Of a stretch of DNA of 39,872 nt, positions 15,904 to 26,706 are shown piece after piece. A program made the position numbers and the translations under genes. This stretch comes from Chloroflexota bacterium (GTDB lineage: Bacteria > Chloroflexota > Anaerolineae > Anaerolineales > UBA4823): assembly GCA_012516075.1 (NCBI GenBank), contig JAAYXE010000138.1:1-39872 (forward strand), given 5' to 3'. Numbering within the stretch: position 1 is the first letter of the stretch; every line of letters starts with the position of its first letter. The notes under the pieces are model-generated. The model had not been told where the DNA came from. It ran no database searches and saw nothing but the letters and a program-made list of their open reading frames with translations.

Positions 15904-17610
15904 TCACGGCCGGGCGTAGTAACCTCGTCCTCGATGCTGTACTACAATCAGCGTGACGTCGTCCTCCTGCTCCCAATCCGGACCTGTAAAGGTTTCCAGA
16001 TCATTCAGCAGATACGAGATTAACCCATCGCGCCGGCCTCCGTTTTGCAGAAGCCATTTCAATCGCGGGCTGCCAAACATCTCCCGGTTCGTGTTGTGCG
16101 CTTCGACCAGGCCGTCGGTGTAAAACAGGATAAAGTCCTCTGGCTCCAGAACGACCTCCTGTTCTGAATACGTTTGTTCAGGCAGCAGCCCCAGGGGCAT
16201 TCCGGTGGCGCGCAGTTCTATGACCTTCCCATTGCGTGCCAGGTAAGGGATGTTGTGGCCGGCATTGGCGTAAGTAAGGCGCTGGTTTTCGGGTTCCAGT
16301 ATAGCGTAGAAGCAGGTGGCAAACATCCCGGAGGGCATCTGCACCTGGAGCAAGTTGTTTACCAGCCCTAAAACTTCGCCGGGCCGTTTCGAGCCGGAAG
16401 CCGCCGCCCGGATCATCGCCGTTGTTGTTGCCATGATCAATGCCGCCGGTATGCCCTTCCCGGTGACATCTCCAATCACAATCCCCAACCGGCCGTCAGG
16501 CAGCGTCAGAAAGTCATACAGATCACCACCCACCTCACGGGCCGGGTTGTAAAACGTATCAATGCGGCAGCCCTCAATGACCGGTGCCGACTCTGGCAGC
16601 AGGGCTTTTTGAATATAGTGTGCAGAATTCATTTCCTGCTCGATGCGAGCCCGTTCTTCGCGCCGGGCGCTCTGCTCGGCCATGGCGCTGCGCTGTTCAA
16701 AGCTGTCAATGAGCTGTTCCGCCATTAAATTAAACTGGCTCTCAAGTAGTCCGATTTCATCCCTGCGGCGAACGGGTACTCGCTGTGAAAAATCTCCGGC
16801 CCTGAACCGGTCTGTCGCCACCGCCAGGCGCTCGATGCGCCGGATGATGCCCCGGGTTGTCATAAAACCAAACAGTAACCCGACCGGCAGCATCATACAC
16901 AGCCAGGCCATACCGCTGGGAATCAAAACCGCGGCGACGTCTGCGAACAGGTTAGAATTCTGTGGCACCCCGGCCGGCGCCTGGATGAAAACTGCACCGA
17001 TAGGGTCGCCATCGCGGTTCCAGACCGTTTCGGCAACAGCGGCTGTCATCATCCCATCTGTGTTCTCCCGCACAGCCCCGTCTGATGTGCCTGCGAGCGC
17101 CGCGCGGATCATTTCTGCGTCCTGCTCAGAAGTGATTGAGAAGATATTCGCTTCAGGGAACCGGTCGGGGAAGGTGCTGTAAAGGACCCGTCCATCCGCT
17201 CCAATCAATAGAGCTATAGGCTGCGGGCCTGGATCTGGCGAGCCAGGTTCGATTTCTGGAATGTCTAAATTCCAGAATGACATCATTCCGGGGTCACCAT
17301 CCTGCCACTGCGCTGCCCAGCGAGCTGTTTCAATATTGTGAAGGTTTTCGAAGGTTGTATGCGGGTCGAGCGTATTTCCCTCTGCATCGACCGCTGCCTG
17401 CAGTGCATAGATCTGTGCTGCCTGGCTGGCTCGCGCCAGTGCAAAATACCCCGGAACCGGTGAACGGGTGATGATGAGAAAACCGGCTGTAACCACGAGG
17501 CCCTCCAGCAGCAGTACGAGAACCACCGTTATGACCGTGTACGAAATGGCCATGCGGATTCGCAGCCGGGACCAGAGTTTCAAGCCCCCTGACTGGTTTG
17601 AAAAAGTCAT
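15904..17610 (-). CDS. Membrane sensor with HAMP and SpoIIE/RsbU-type PP2C phosphatase domain
   Basis: A 568-residue signalling protein. Transmembrane helix 1 (about 21-48) and helix 2 (about 229-252) bracket an extracytoplasmic sensor region of about 180 residues. A HAMP linker (about 253-305), a coiled-coil stretch rich in Ala/Glu/Arg, and a SpoIIE phosphatase domain follow. That domain shows ALLPESAP, PAREVGGDLYDF, GDVTGKGIPAAL, NAGHNIPYL, FYTDGLVEA and QEDDVTLIVV, which include the metal-binding aspartates. Such proteins usually dephosphorylate an anti-sigma antagonist in partner switching. No anti-sigma kinase or STAS gene is next to it, so its target lies elsewhere. AGGA precedes the ATG by eight bases. 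It is transcribed in the same direction as degV and opp but separated from both. Confidence 0.93.
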   Translation of the reverse strand: MTFSNQSGGLKLWSRLRIRMAISYTVITVVLVLLLEGLVVTAGFLIITRSPVPGYFALARASQAAQIYALQAAVDAEGNTLDPHTTFENLHNIETARWAAQWQDGDPGMMSFWNLDIPEIEPGSPDPGPQPIALLIGADGRVLYSTFPDRFPEANIFSITSEQDAEMIRAALAGTSDGAVRENTDGMMTAAVAETVWNRDGDPIGAVFIQAPAGVPQNSNLFADVAAVLIPSGMAWLCMMLPVGLLFGFMTTRGIIRRIERLAVATDRFRAGDFSQRVPVRRRDEIGLLESQFNLMAEQLIDSFEQRSAMAEQSARREERARIEQEMNSAHYIQKALLPESAPVIEGCRIDTFYNPAREVGGDLYDFLTLPDGRLGIVIGDVTGKGIPAALIMATTTAMIRAAASGSKRPGEVLGLVNNLLQVQMPSGMFATCFYAILEPENQRLTYANAGHNIPYLARNGKVIELRATGMPLGLLPEQTYSEQEVVLEPEDFILFYTDGLVEAHNTNREMFGSPRLKWLLQNGGRRDGLISYLLNDLETFTGPDWEQEDDVTLIVVQHRGRGYYARP

Positions 17611-17661
17611 TTCAATTTTCCTGAATACCTATAATCTGTCTGACCCCACTGAACGGGAAAT

Positions 17662-17683
17662 AGCATCGGGTATAGACGATGCT
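17662..17683. repeat. 7-bp inverted repeat between degV and the SpoIIE gene
   Basis: AGCATCG (17662-17668) and CGATGCT (17677-17683) flank an 8-base spacer. The minus-strand sequence after it (ATTTCCC) is only weakly U-rich, so it is at best a poor terminator of degV. A regulator site upstream of the SpoIIE gene is equally possible. Confidence 0.35.
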
Positions 17684-17770
17684 GTCCTGCCGGATGCTGC
17701 AGAACCACACCGGCGAACGATATTAACTAATTTTACCGTGATGGGACAGAATATGAAGCCCTTGCCTGGG

Positions 17771-18619
17771 TTATTCTTCAGCGTACCCGCACAGGGCCAG
17801 CGCACCCGGCCCGGTATTGATACCCAGCACGGGGCCGGTGATATTGATCAGCGTCTCGACAGGATTTAAGTCTTTCTGAATGCGCTGGGCAAGCTGCTCT
17901 GCTTTATCCCATGCGTTTCCGTGCAGCACGGCGACGTGCAGATTTTTCCCATACCGCAGTAGGCTGGTAAATTTCCGGTACAGGTCTTCAACCGCACCTT
18001 TCTGGGTGCGCGCAAGGGAGACCGGTTCCACCAGTCCAGTCTGGTGATTAATGGAAACCAGCGGGCGAACATGAAGTTTAACCCCGATCCACTGTGCAGC
18101 CTTTCCGATCCGACCGCCTTTCTCCAGATATTCCAGCGTATCCATGCAGACGAGCTGCACCAGTTTTGAACGCACCCGCTCGACGCAGTTCAAGATCTCT
18201 TTGATCCCGGCCCCCGCATCGCGTGCCCGCGCCGCTGCAAGGACCTGCCAGCCCAGACTCATCGTCGGCCCTTTTGAATCGATCACATGCACCGGTACTG
18301 GAGAAGATTCTGCAGCCTGCAGAGCCACACCATAGGTGCCGCTCATCTTGCTGCTTACCGTTAAGGCGATGATCTCGTCAGCACCCTCGCTGGCGGCTTT
18401 CTCGTAAGCTTTTTTAAAATCAACCAGACCCGCGTGCGAAGTTGTCGGCCGCTGTGGATCCTGAACAAGCCGGCGGTAAAATTCCTCCGGCTGCAGGTCC
18501 ACCCGGTCCAGATACTGGTCATCTCCCCAGATCACGGTATGGGGTATCACGGTAATTCCATGTTGTTTGATTAAAGCATCGGGAATATCGCAGGTGCTGT
18601 CGGTGATAATGGAAATCAA
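17771..18619 (-). CDS. degV: DegV family fatty-acid-binding protein
   Basis: A 282-residue cytoplasmic protein of the DegV/FakB type, which binds fatty acids for phosphorylation by a FakA kinase. It opens with ISIITDSTCDIP, the family's first strand. It continues with PTTSHAG, the SSKMSGTY ligand motif, VIDSKGPTMSLGW, and ends GPVLGINTGPGALALCGY, which is diagnostic. The frame is open back to ATG 18745, but GGAGG (18629-18625) is five bases from TTG 18619, just before the conserved start, and the usual length of about 280 residues fits. No fakA-like kinase gene is adjacent. It is monocistronic, with about 160 bases to the SpoIIE gene. Confidence 0.93.
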   Translation of the reverse strand: MISIITDSTCDIPDALIKQHGITVIPHTVIWGDDQYLDRVDLQPEEFYRRLVQDPQRPTTSHAGLVDFKKAYEKAASEGADEIIALTVSSKMSGTYGVALQAAESSPVPVHVIDSKGPTMSLGWQVLAAARARDAGAGIKEILNCVERVRSKLVQLVCMDTLEYLEKGGRIGKAAQWIGVKLHVRPLVSINHQTGLVEPVSLARTQKGAVEDLYRKFTSLLRYGKNLHVAVLHGNAWDKAEQLAQRIQKDLNPVETLINITGPVLGINTGPGALALCGYAEE

Positions 18620-18911
18620 AAAAACCTCCGCTGCCCACTCGCTGGGTCTGGCTCTTTTATGAATCGGTTGAAACGCTGCATGATCTTCACAACCACAAAC
18701 AGCCGGATCCGTTAAATTTCGAATAAGCGTGGGTACATAAATCATACCCCTGTGCGGCCGCTGCTAACAGTGCAGTCTTTCCAATCCTCGCTGTGATTTT
18801 TGTACTTTTTTACCGGCTCAATCCAGGGCTGCTGCCCGCTGACTGCTGTCTCTGGTAGGGCCACGGCTGCCAATTTTCTCAGGTTTCTTTACCCTGCGCT
18901 CGCCGCCTGTT

Positions 18912-18939
18912 ATCATAGTAACTTCTGGATCACGATCAA
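18912..18939 (-). promoter_or_regulatory. Candidate sigma-70 promoter upstream of degV
   Basis: On the minus strand TTGATC (18939-18934) and TATGAT (18917-18912) are separated by 16 bases. A transcript from here would reach degV with a leader of about 285 bases. No gene is seen between this site and degV. Confidence 0.3.
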
Positions 18940-19002
18940 CAGAAAACATGGATGACCGCTGCCGGACCTGTGCATCGGGGACGGTCTGCCCAGAGATGAG
19001 CG

Positions 19003-19593
19003 TTGAACACTGAAGATTTGCATGACGGAAAATACAGAAGACCCGGCAGGTTAGCAAAACCGTCCCTGGTCCTGATACTGGCGGTGCTCGTTTCCGTGTT
19101 TTTTATTAAGCAGGATCTGAGTAGTTTCTTTGGCGTTATTCGTGCGCACAGGCTCTCTGGCATCGGCATAAGCCTGCTGGTTTATGCGCTGCTGGGAGCT
19201 ACTCCGGTCCCCTCCGAGCCGTTAACGCTGTTCCTTACAGCCGTATACGGGCCTGTCGAAGCCGTATTGATTGCCACCACTGGCAACACCTTCGCAGCGC
19301 TGCTGGAATTCCTCATCGGCGATAACCTCGGTGACCTGGCCGGTTTTGAAAACCGCAAACAGCATCTCCCTTTCGGGTTGAGCAAGCTGCCGATTAACTC
19401 GCCCGCATTTCTGCTCCTGGGCAGGATGCTTCCCGGGTTCGGTTCTAAGTTTGTCAGCCTGGCGGGCGGAATGTATAAAGTGCCGCTGTTTACATTCACA
19501 TGGACGGCGGTGGTCTCGAATTTACTGGGGGCCGCGCTGATCGCCTTCAGCGCATTCGGTCTTCTGAACGTCCTCCCGTTTTCAATCCCCTAG
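19003..19593 (+). CDS. VTT-domain (TVP38/TMEM64, DedA-like) membrane protein
   Basis: A 196-residue integral membrane protein. A basic N-terminus leads to helix 1 (about 21-36); further hydrophobic segments follow near 52-72, 76-108 and 130-195. The VTT core is visible as GATPVPSEPLTLFLTAVYG, then FLLLGRMLPGFGSKFVSLAGGMYKVPLFTF, with the conserved Arg and Pro of the re-entrant loop. VTT proteins are implicated in lipid scrambling and envelope stability. The start is TTG 19003, with only a weak GAGATGAG ribosome site; no in-frame ATG lies upstream of the first helix, so the exact start is uncertain. It precedes deoC by 93 bases on the same strand, with no clear functional tie. Confidence 0.8.
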   Translation: MNTEDLHDGKYRRPGRLAKPSLVLILAVLVSVFFIKQDLSSFFGVIRAHRLSGIGISLLVYALLGATPVPSEPLTLFLTAVYGPVEAVLIATTGNTFAALLEFLIGDNLGDLAGFENRKQHLPFGLSKLPINSPAFLLLGRMLPGFGSKFVSLAGGMYKVPLFTFTWTAVVSNLLGAALIAFSAFGLLNVLPFSIP

Positions 19594-19686
19594 AAGCAGC
19601 GAACCACGAACAGCCGCCTGCTGTTTTACATGGTATATTTAGTTAAATAGATTCTGGATAATACATCTTTGGGGCTGTAAATCAGG

Positions 19687-20649
19687 ATGATCGAATCAAA
19701 TCATAAACGCAATACTGGAATGCCGCTCGACCTGGACTGGGTTGCAGGGGCACACGTTAATCGCAGCGCAGTCGAACGCCGCACAGCCACACTTCCCACC
19801 CGGCGGACGGTCAAAAAAGAATGGCAGGCAGCCTGGCTGCTGCGAGCGATCACCTGCATCGACCTCACCACCCTCTCCGGAGACGACACGCCCGGGAGGG
19901 TGCGTCGTTTGTGCGCCAAGGCTCGCCAGCCTGTGCGCCCGGATATGCTCGAAGCGATGGGGGTCAAGCAAAAAATTACCGTAGGCGCTGTGTGCGTTTA
20001 CCCCCGCCGGGTGCGCGACGCTGTTGAAGCGCTGCAGGGAACACAGATCCCGGTAGCATCGGTGGCAACGGGCTTTCCCGCCGCCCAGACCCCTCTTCCC
20101 CAGCGTGTTGCTGAAATCGAACAGGCCATTGAAGCCGGCGCCAGAGAGATCGATGTGGTCATCAACCGCACACACGTACTTACCGGTGACTGGAAGGCGC
20201 TCTATGATGAGCTGCGCCTTTTCCGCGAGACCTGCGGGGATGCGGCTCATATGAAGACCATTCTGGCGACGGGCGATCTGGGTACCCTCAAACAGGTATA
20301 TCAGGCCAGCCTGGTGGCTATGATGGCCGGCTCCGACTTTATAAAAACCTCCACAGGCAAAGAAAGCGTGAACGCCACGCTGGAGGTGGGCCTGGTGATG
20401 GTGCGCGCCATTCGGGAGTATATGCAGCGCACCGGGTTCAAAGTAGGCTTTAAACCGGCTGGCGGCATCAGCAGCGCTAAACAGGTGCTGGCCTGGCAGG
20501 CGATGATGAAGGAAGAGCTGGGCGTCGAATGGCTCATGCCCGATCTTTTCCGCATCGGCGCCAGCGGTTTGCTCACCGATCTCGAACGGCAGTTGTATCA
20601 CTTCATCACCGGCCGCTACGCCGCACGCCATCACATGCCGATGGGATAG
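19687..20649 (+). CDS. deoC: Deoxyribose-phosphate aldolase
   Basis: A 320-residue class I aldolase that cleaves 2-deoxy-D-ribose 5-phosphate to acetaldehyde and glyceraldehyde 3-phosphate. Family motifs are CIDLTTLSGDD, VCVYPRRV, ATGFPAAQTPL, EIDVVINR (catalytic Asp), FIKTSTGK, and VGFKPAGGI carrying the Schiff-base lysine. At about 320 residues it is the long form, closer in size to eukaryotic DERA than to short bacterial enzymes; the extra is an N-terminal segment (about 1-50). The ribosome site for ATG 19687 is weak, and ATG 19720 is an alternative. The aldehyde dehydrogenase gene follows after 30 bases, so the two should form an operon for deoxynucleoside use in which acetaldehyde is removed. 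Confidence 0.93.
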   Translation: MIESNHKRNTGMPLDLDWVAGAHVNRSAVERRTATLPTRRTVKKEWQAAWLLRAITCIDLTTLSGDDTPGRVRRLCAKARQPVRPDMLEAMGVKQKITVGAVCVYPRRVRDAVEALQGTQIPVASVATGFPAAQTPLPQRVAEIEQAIEAGAREIDVVINRTHVLTGDWKALYDELRLFRETCGDAAHMKTILATGDLGTLKQVYQASLVAMMAGSDFIKTSTGKESVNATLEVGLVMVRAIREYMQRTGFKVGFKPAGGISSAKQVLAWQAMMKEELGVEWLMPDLFRIGASGLLTDLERQLYHFITGRYAARHHMPMG

Positions 20650-20679
20650 GCACTGCCAGCGGGTGAATTGGAGGCAAAA

Positions 20680-23142
<2,463 letters not shown>

Positions 23143-23155
23143 TTCCTTTTATGGT

Positions 23156-23187
23156 AAAAAAGGGCAGCCAGCTGGCTGCCCTTTTTT
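23156..23187. terminator. Bidirectional intrinsic terminator after the deoC-ALDH operon
   Basis: GGGCAGCCAGCTGGCTGCCC is a perfect palindrome flanked by AAAAAA on the left and TTTTTT on the right. It lies 13 bases past the dehydrogenase stop and can terminate transcription from both strands. The 205 bases to its right (23188-23392) are AT-rich and appear empty. Confidence 0.95.
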
Positions 23188-23392
23188 ATTGCTCAATGTG
23201 GTTCCGGTGCCCCCTACTTTTAATTTTGCATGTTAGACATGAATGGAGGTTCGGCTGGGCGGTTTGATTTGTTAATGAATGATTTTTATGTTTTTATATT
23301 TTGTGAGGTCATGACTATGCGCATTTTAATTAGAATCGTCCCTTTTGATTTACTTTTAATTCCTTAAATCAGCTGTTTCTATATCACATCGT

Positions 23393-24280
23393 TCAATCGA
23401 ACCAGAAATATTTCCAGTGCGGCCAGGTGCTGTCGTGCACTGCGTACCACCCCTGCGCCCTATCCAGTTCCTCCGGCGGAACGTTCAATATCCAGGCATC
23501 ATGACTGATCATCATCTGCTGGTTCTCAGGGTTATAAACCACGAACTCCCGCACTCCCAGTTCATCCAGTAGAAACCTGGGCTGCTCGAAAAACAGGTTG
23601 TATCCTTCCTCACCGGCTGCGTAATGATATTGATCCACCCCAATAACCCCGGGAGAGTAATCTTTCCATACTGCATGCAGTGACCTGGGGTAACGTCCAT
23701 ATGCATCATAGAACGCTTCCAGATCCCGAATCAGTTCTGCACTGTTGGCGATTGCCCGGCTGCGGCTGAAATCGGTCATGGATGCGGCAGCCGTCAGTTG
23801 AAGTAGTACGGCAAAGACCGGCAGGAGGATCATATAAACTGGAACGGCGTTGAACTCCCATGCATCATCCGTTCTCATCTGCTTCAGCCCTGTTATCGCT
23901 CTGGAGATCAGGAACGCGCACAGAGCGAATATAAGCAGTCCAAATACGAAACCTGCACTGATAACGGCTGCAATAGAGATAACAACCATCACCAGCAGCG
24001 TAGAAACTGCGGCAGCAGCTGCGAAATAATATCCTTTTGCTGTTTGCTTCGCAGGCTCATTTCTCCCGTTGGCAAGCATCTGTAACTCGTAAACCAGCCA
24101 TACAGCCCCGGTGGGAACAAACAGCAGCCCGGCTAATCCTGCGGCCTGCACCGTTCTCGACAACCCCAGCGCCAGCGGGTCATATTCCCCCGGTAGAAAA
24201 GGATATAGTATGCCAGCAGCAGCCAGGACTGCAAAGCCGCCGGTGATCGCCAGATGGAAGAGTATTCTACTGTTTTTCAT
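23393..24280 (-). CDS. Membrane protein with pseudopilin-like C-terminal region
   Basis: A 295-residue protein not assigned to a named family. Hydrophobic helices lie near residues 8-30, 42-68, 84-126 (probably two) and 148-168. After the last helix comes a soluble domain of about 120 residues whose start (SAELIRDLEAFYDAYGRYPRSL) resembles the conserved helix and YP turn of type II secretion or type IV pseudopilins. Trp- and Tyr-rich sequence follows to a C-terminal KYFWFD. It lies 60 bases downstream of the LCP gene on the same strand, so it could be co-transcribed with it. No secretion genes are in the window. The ribosome site is weak (GAATA before the ATG). Confidence 0.7.
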   Translation of the reverse strand: MKNSRILFHLAITGGFAVLAAAGILYPFLPGEYDPLALGLSRTVQAAGLAGLLFVPTGAVWLVYELQMLANGRNEPAKQTAKGYYFAAAAAVSTLLVMVVISIAAVISAGFVFGLLIFALCAFLISRAITGLKQMRTDDAWEFNAVPVYMILLPVFAVLLQLTAAASMTDFSRSRAIANSAELIRDLEAFYDAYGRYPRSLHAVWKDYSPGVIGVDQYHYAAGEEGYNLFFEQPRFLLDELGVREFVVYNPENQQMMISHDAWILNVPPEELDRAQGWYAVHDSTWPHWKYFWFD

Positions 24281-24340
24281 TATTCAGATGGATGTGTAAG
24301 GACTATCAGAAAGAGGTGATTGACAAAAAATGCTGCACAA

Positions 24341-25789
24341 TTAATCACCTGGCGGAATGCGGTTGGGGCTCCAGTCGCTTCCCAGAATCAACAGCACATC
24401 TGCCTCCGCTTCTTCTCCAAACCGGTTCTCAAGTTCACTCAGGGTCAACCCCAGTCTGGCGAGCAGGTAGCGTACCGTATGTGGTTTTCCAGTGGTATCG
24501 ACCAGCTTCGTCTTTTCAGCCAGCTCGGGCTGCGTTTTCACACTCGTGACCTTAAATCCCCGGCTTTCAAGGTATTCACGGATTTGCGCCCCATATTCAT
24601 CATTCCCGCTTCCATCCATGATGGCGATCGTTGTATCCTCGCCAAGGGCAAGCTCGTAGCGTTCCGGCACTGCTCCAGATTCTGGACCCAGCACTTCATC
24701 GACTAGCTGAGCGATGCGTTCAGGGATCGGAACGCTGATCGCCTGGCCATCTTCTGCTTTTTCCGCACGCACCTGGTTCGGACCAATTGCTGCGGTCACG
24801 ATCTGCTCGTCTGGGATATGCACGGCCAGCCAGGCCAGCCGCACCGCTTTTTCCAGAGACAGGTTGGTCTGCACCCCGCTGCGTACTTCCCTGTAGATAT
24901 CCGGCGCCTTCAGGATTAACTGCGGAAGCAGGTTCAAATCGAGAACACGGTCACGGACGCCCAGGATGACCTGCTGCTGCCGCTGGCTGCGGTCGTAATC
25001 ACCGCCTTCGCTGCCCCGCGCCCGTGCATACGCCAGAGCCCATTCTCCCGGAAGGACCTGCCGTCCAGGCTCCAATCGCTTTCTGGTGTTCGGTCCCTCG
25101 CCCTGAAGGTCGATCGTGATCTCCTCGGGAACATCGATTTTCACTCCACCCAGCACATCAATCAAACGCACAAAAGCCTGGAAGTCTAGCCGCACGTAAT
25201 AATCAACCGGAATCCCCAGCAGTGCCTCAACGGTTCGCATCGCCAGGCCCGGTCCCCCGCCGGGTAGCTGGTAAAGCTCTCCAAAGCGGTGTGCAGCGTT
25301 AATCTTGTTAGGACGCACCATTCCGGGGATCTCAACCCACAGATCACGCGGGATCGATATCATTCCAGCGGTCTTGTTCACCGGATCCACGCTCAACAGG
25401 ATCATTGTATCGGCGCGCGGTGGGCCGGCACGATCGGGCGAATCGCTTTCGGAATAATCAACCCCCAGGATCAGCAGGTTGACGCGCCGCGTACCATCCC
25501 ATGGAAACGGTGTGGGCAGCGCGGACTCGCGCACGAGTTCCTGCCCGGTATTCAGTTCTTTCGCTTCTGCGCTGTAAATTTCCTGCGCCTGGTCAATGCG
25601 GGGATGATCCTGCGGGCTGCTTTCCACCGCAGCATCCGGGAATGTCCCTTCTTTATTCCGGGTGAATGCCGGTTTGGCAACGATCGCAGCGAACAGGATT
25701 AACCCCAGAAAGACTGCCGGCAGAACGATCCACTTCAGCAGGTTATTCCGATTTTGATTCCTGTCCGGAGGCCGTAAGCCTTTCATCAT
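24341..25789 (-). CDS. LCP (LytR-CpsA-Psr) family glycopolymer ligase with LytR_C domain
   Basis: A 482-residue membrane-anchored enzyme expected to transfer lipid-linked glycopolymers onto peptidoglycan or other acceptors. One transmembrane helix (about 20-40) is followed by a linker. The LCP domain (about 100-260) has LLILGVDYSE, RADTMILLSVDP, SIPRDLWV, KINAAHRFG and YARARGSEGGDYDRSQRQQQVI, which include the conserved Arg and Asp residues of the catalytic pocket. A LytR_C-type domain (about 385-470, TIAIMDGSG...LLILGSDW) closes the protein. AGGGG abuts the tandem ATGs at 25789 and 25786, so the second may be used. A promoter with a perfect TATAAT -10 lies about 80 bases upstream. Confidence 0.92.
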   Translation of the reverse strand: MMKGLRPPDRNQNRNNLLKWIVLPAVFLGLILFAAIVAKPAFTRNKEGTFPDAAVESSPQDHPRIDQAQEIYSAEAKELNTGQELVRESALPTPFPWDGTRRVNLLILGVDYSESDSPDRAGPPRADTMILLSVDPVNKTAGMISIPRDLWVEIPGMVRPNKINAAHRFGELYQLPGGGPGLAMRTVEALLGIPVDYYVRLDFQAFVRLIDVLGGVKIDVPEEITIDLQGEGPNTRKRLEPGRQVLPGEWALAYARARGSEGGDYDRSQRQQQVILGVRDRVLDLNLLPQLILKAPDIYREVRSGVQTNLSLEKAVRLAWLAVHIPDEQIVTAAIGPNQVRAEKAEDGQAISVPIPERIAQLVDEVLGPESGAVPERYELALGEDTTIAIMDGSGNDEYGAQIREYLESRGFKVTSVKTQPELAEKTKLVDTTGKPHTVRYLLARLGLTLSELENRFGEEAEADVLLILGSDWSPNRIPPGD

Positions 25790-25874
25790 CCCCTACCAGC
25801 TCTTTTCCACACGGCGATCATCTAGCGTAGACGTAATCGCTGTGAACAGCCCCAGATTTTAGCCGCAGTTGATC

Positions 25875-25902
25875 ATTATAGTACAGAATGTGATGGTCAT
25901 AA
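25875..25902 (-). promoter_or_regulatory. Candidate promoter of the LCP gene
   Basis: On the minus strand TATAAT (25880-25875) is preceded, after 16 bases, by TTATGA (25902-25897), a weak -35. The predicted start near 25868 leaves about 80 bases of leader to the LCP gene. The rest of 25790-26125, apart from the nearby inverted repeat, shows no gene. Confidence 0.4.
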
Positions 25903-25905
25903 CCT

Positions 25906-25942
25906 GCACATGCTGGCTCTCATCTAGAGCTTAATCATGTGC
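25906..25942. repeat. Interrupted inverted repeat between the LCP gene and msrA
   Basis: GCACATG (25906-25912) pairs with CATGTGC (25936-25942), and inside it GCTCT (25916-25920) pairs with AGAGC (25926-25930). This makes a two-part stem next to the predicted LCP -35. No T-run follows on either strand. A regulator site for the divergent LCP/msrA pair is possible. Confidence 0.4.
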
Positions 25943-26125
25943 TTAACACGAGGCTATATACAAGTTATCACATCCGCACAAACCTGTTACCGTGCCGCCT
26001 GTTATGAGTATCTGGCAGGGGGAATTCATCTCAACCAGATTATCAATGGTGGAGCCCCCAGCCAGCAAAAATCCCGCCTCATCTCCCACTGTGTTATGAT
26101 CATATGTGTATAGAAAGGATAAGGG

Positions 26126-26701
26126 ATGGATATGTCAAACGAGACGCAGAACACACCGGCTTTCTCTTCCACGCAGGTCGCCACGCTGGGCGGCGGCTGC
26201 TTCTGGTGTCTGGAAGCGGTGTATGACGAGCTTAAAGGTGTTACCGATGTAGTGTCCGGCTACTCGGGCGGGCATGTCAAGAACCCCGATTACCGCCTGG
26301 TATGCACGGGGACAACCGGCCATGCTGAGGTGGTCCAGATCACATTTGATCCCTCGCAGATCAGCTTCCGCGAGATCCTGGAGGTCTTTTTCACCATCCA
26401 CGATCCCACCACCCTCAACCGCCAGGGGAACGATATCGGCCCCCAGTACCGCTCGGTGATCTTCTATCACACGGACGAACAGAAGCAAATCGCAGAACAG
26501 GTCATCCGCGAGATCGAAACCGCGGGCATCTGGTCGAACCCGGTTGTCACCGAACTTGCACCCTTCACCGAGTTCTTCCCGGCCGAGGATTACCACCAGG
26601 AGTATTTCAAAAATAACCCCTACCAGCCGTACTGCCAGGTGGTGGTTGCTCCCAAGGTCGCCAAATTCCGGAAAAAGTATCTCGAGCGCTTAAAGGCCTG
26701 A
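26126..26701 (+). CDS. msrA: Peptide-methionine (S)-S-oxide reductase MsrA
   Basis: A 191-residue enzyme that reduces methionine-S-sulfoxide in proteins. The active-site motif GCFWC lies at residues 24-28, with the catalytic Cys at 25. Other family motifs are [40 protein letters not shown] and EDYHQEYF. The C-terminus has one further Cys (YQPYCQ) that could act as a resolving residue. Either ATG 26126 or ATG 26132 fits the AAGGATAAGGG ribosome site. No cofactor-recycling or msrB gene is adjacent. It converges with the SH3 lipoprotein gene with five bases between the stops and no separate terminator. Confidence 0.96.
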   Translation: MDMSNETQNTPAFSSTQVATLGGGCFWCLEAVYDELKGVTDVVSGYSGGHVKNPDYRLVCTGTTGHAEVVQITFDPSQISFREILEVFFTIHDPTTLNRQGNDIGPQYRSVIFYHTDEQKQIAEQVIREIETAGIWSNPVVTELAPFTEFFPAEDYHQEYFKNNPYQPYCQVVVAPKVAKFRKKYLERLKA

Positions 26702-26706
26702 CAGTG

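Noticed and set aside
23211..23361. Repeated TACTTTTAATT (23215-23225 and 23351-23361)
   Set aside because: Eleven bases of AT-rich sequence repeat easily by chance; no further repeat structure.
24314..24350. 8-bp inverted repeat (AGGTGATT/AATCACCT) spanning the LCP stop codon
   Set aside because: A loop of 21 bases and no U-tract after the stem; likely incidental, though it lies between two co-oriented genes.
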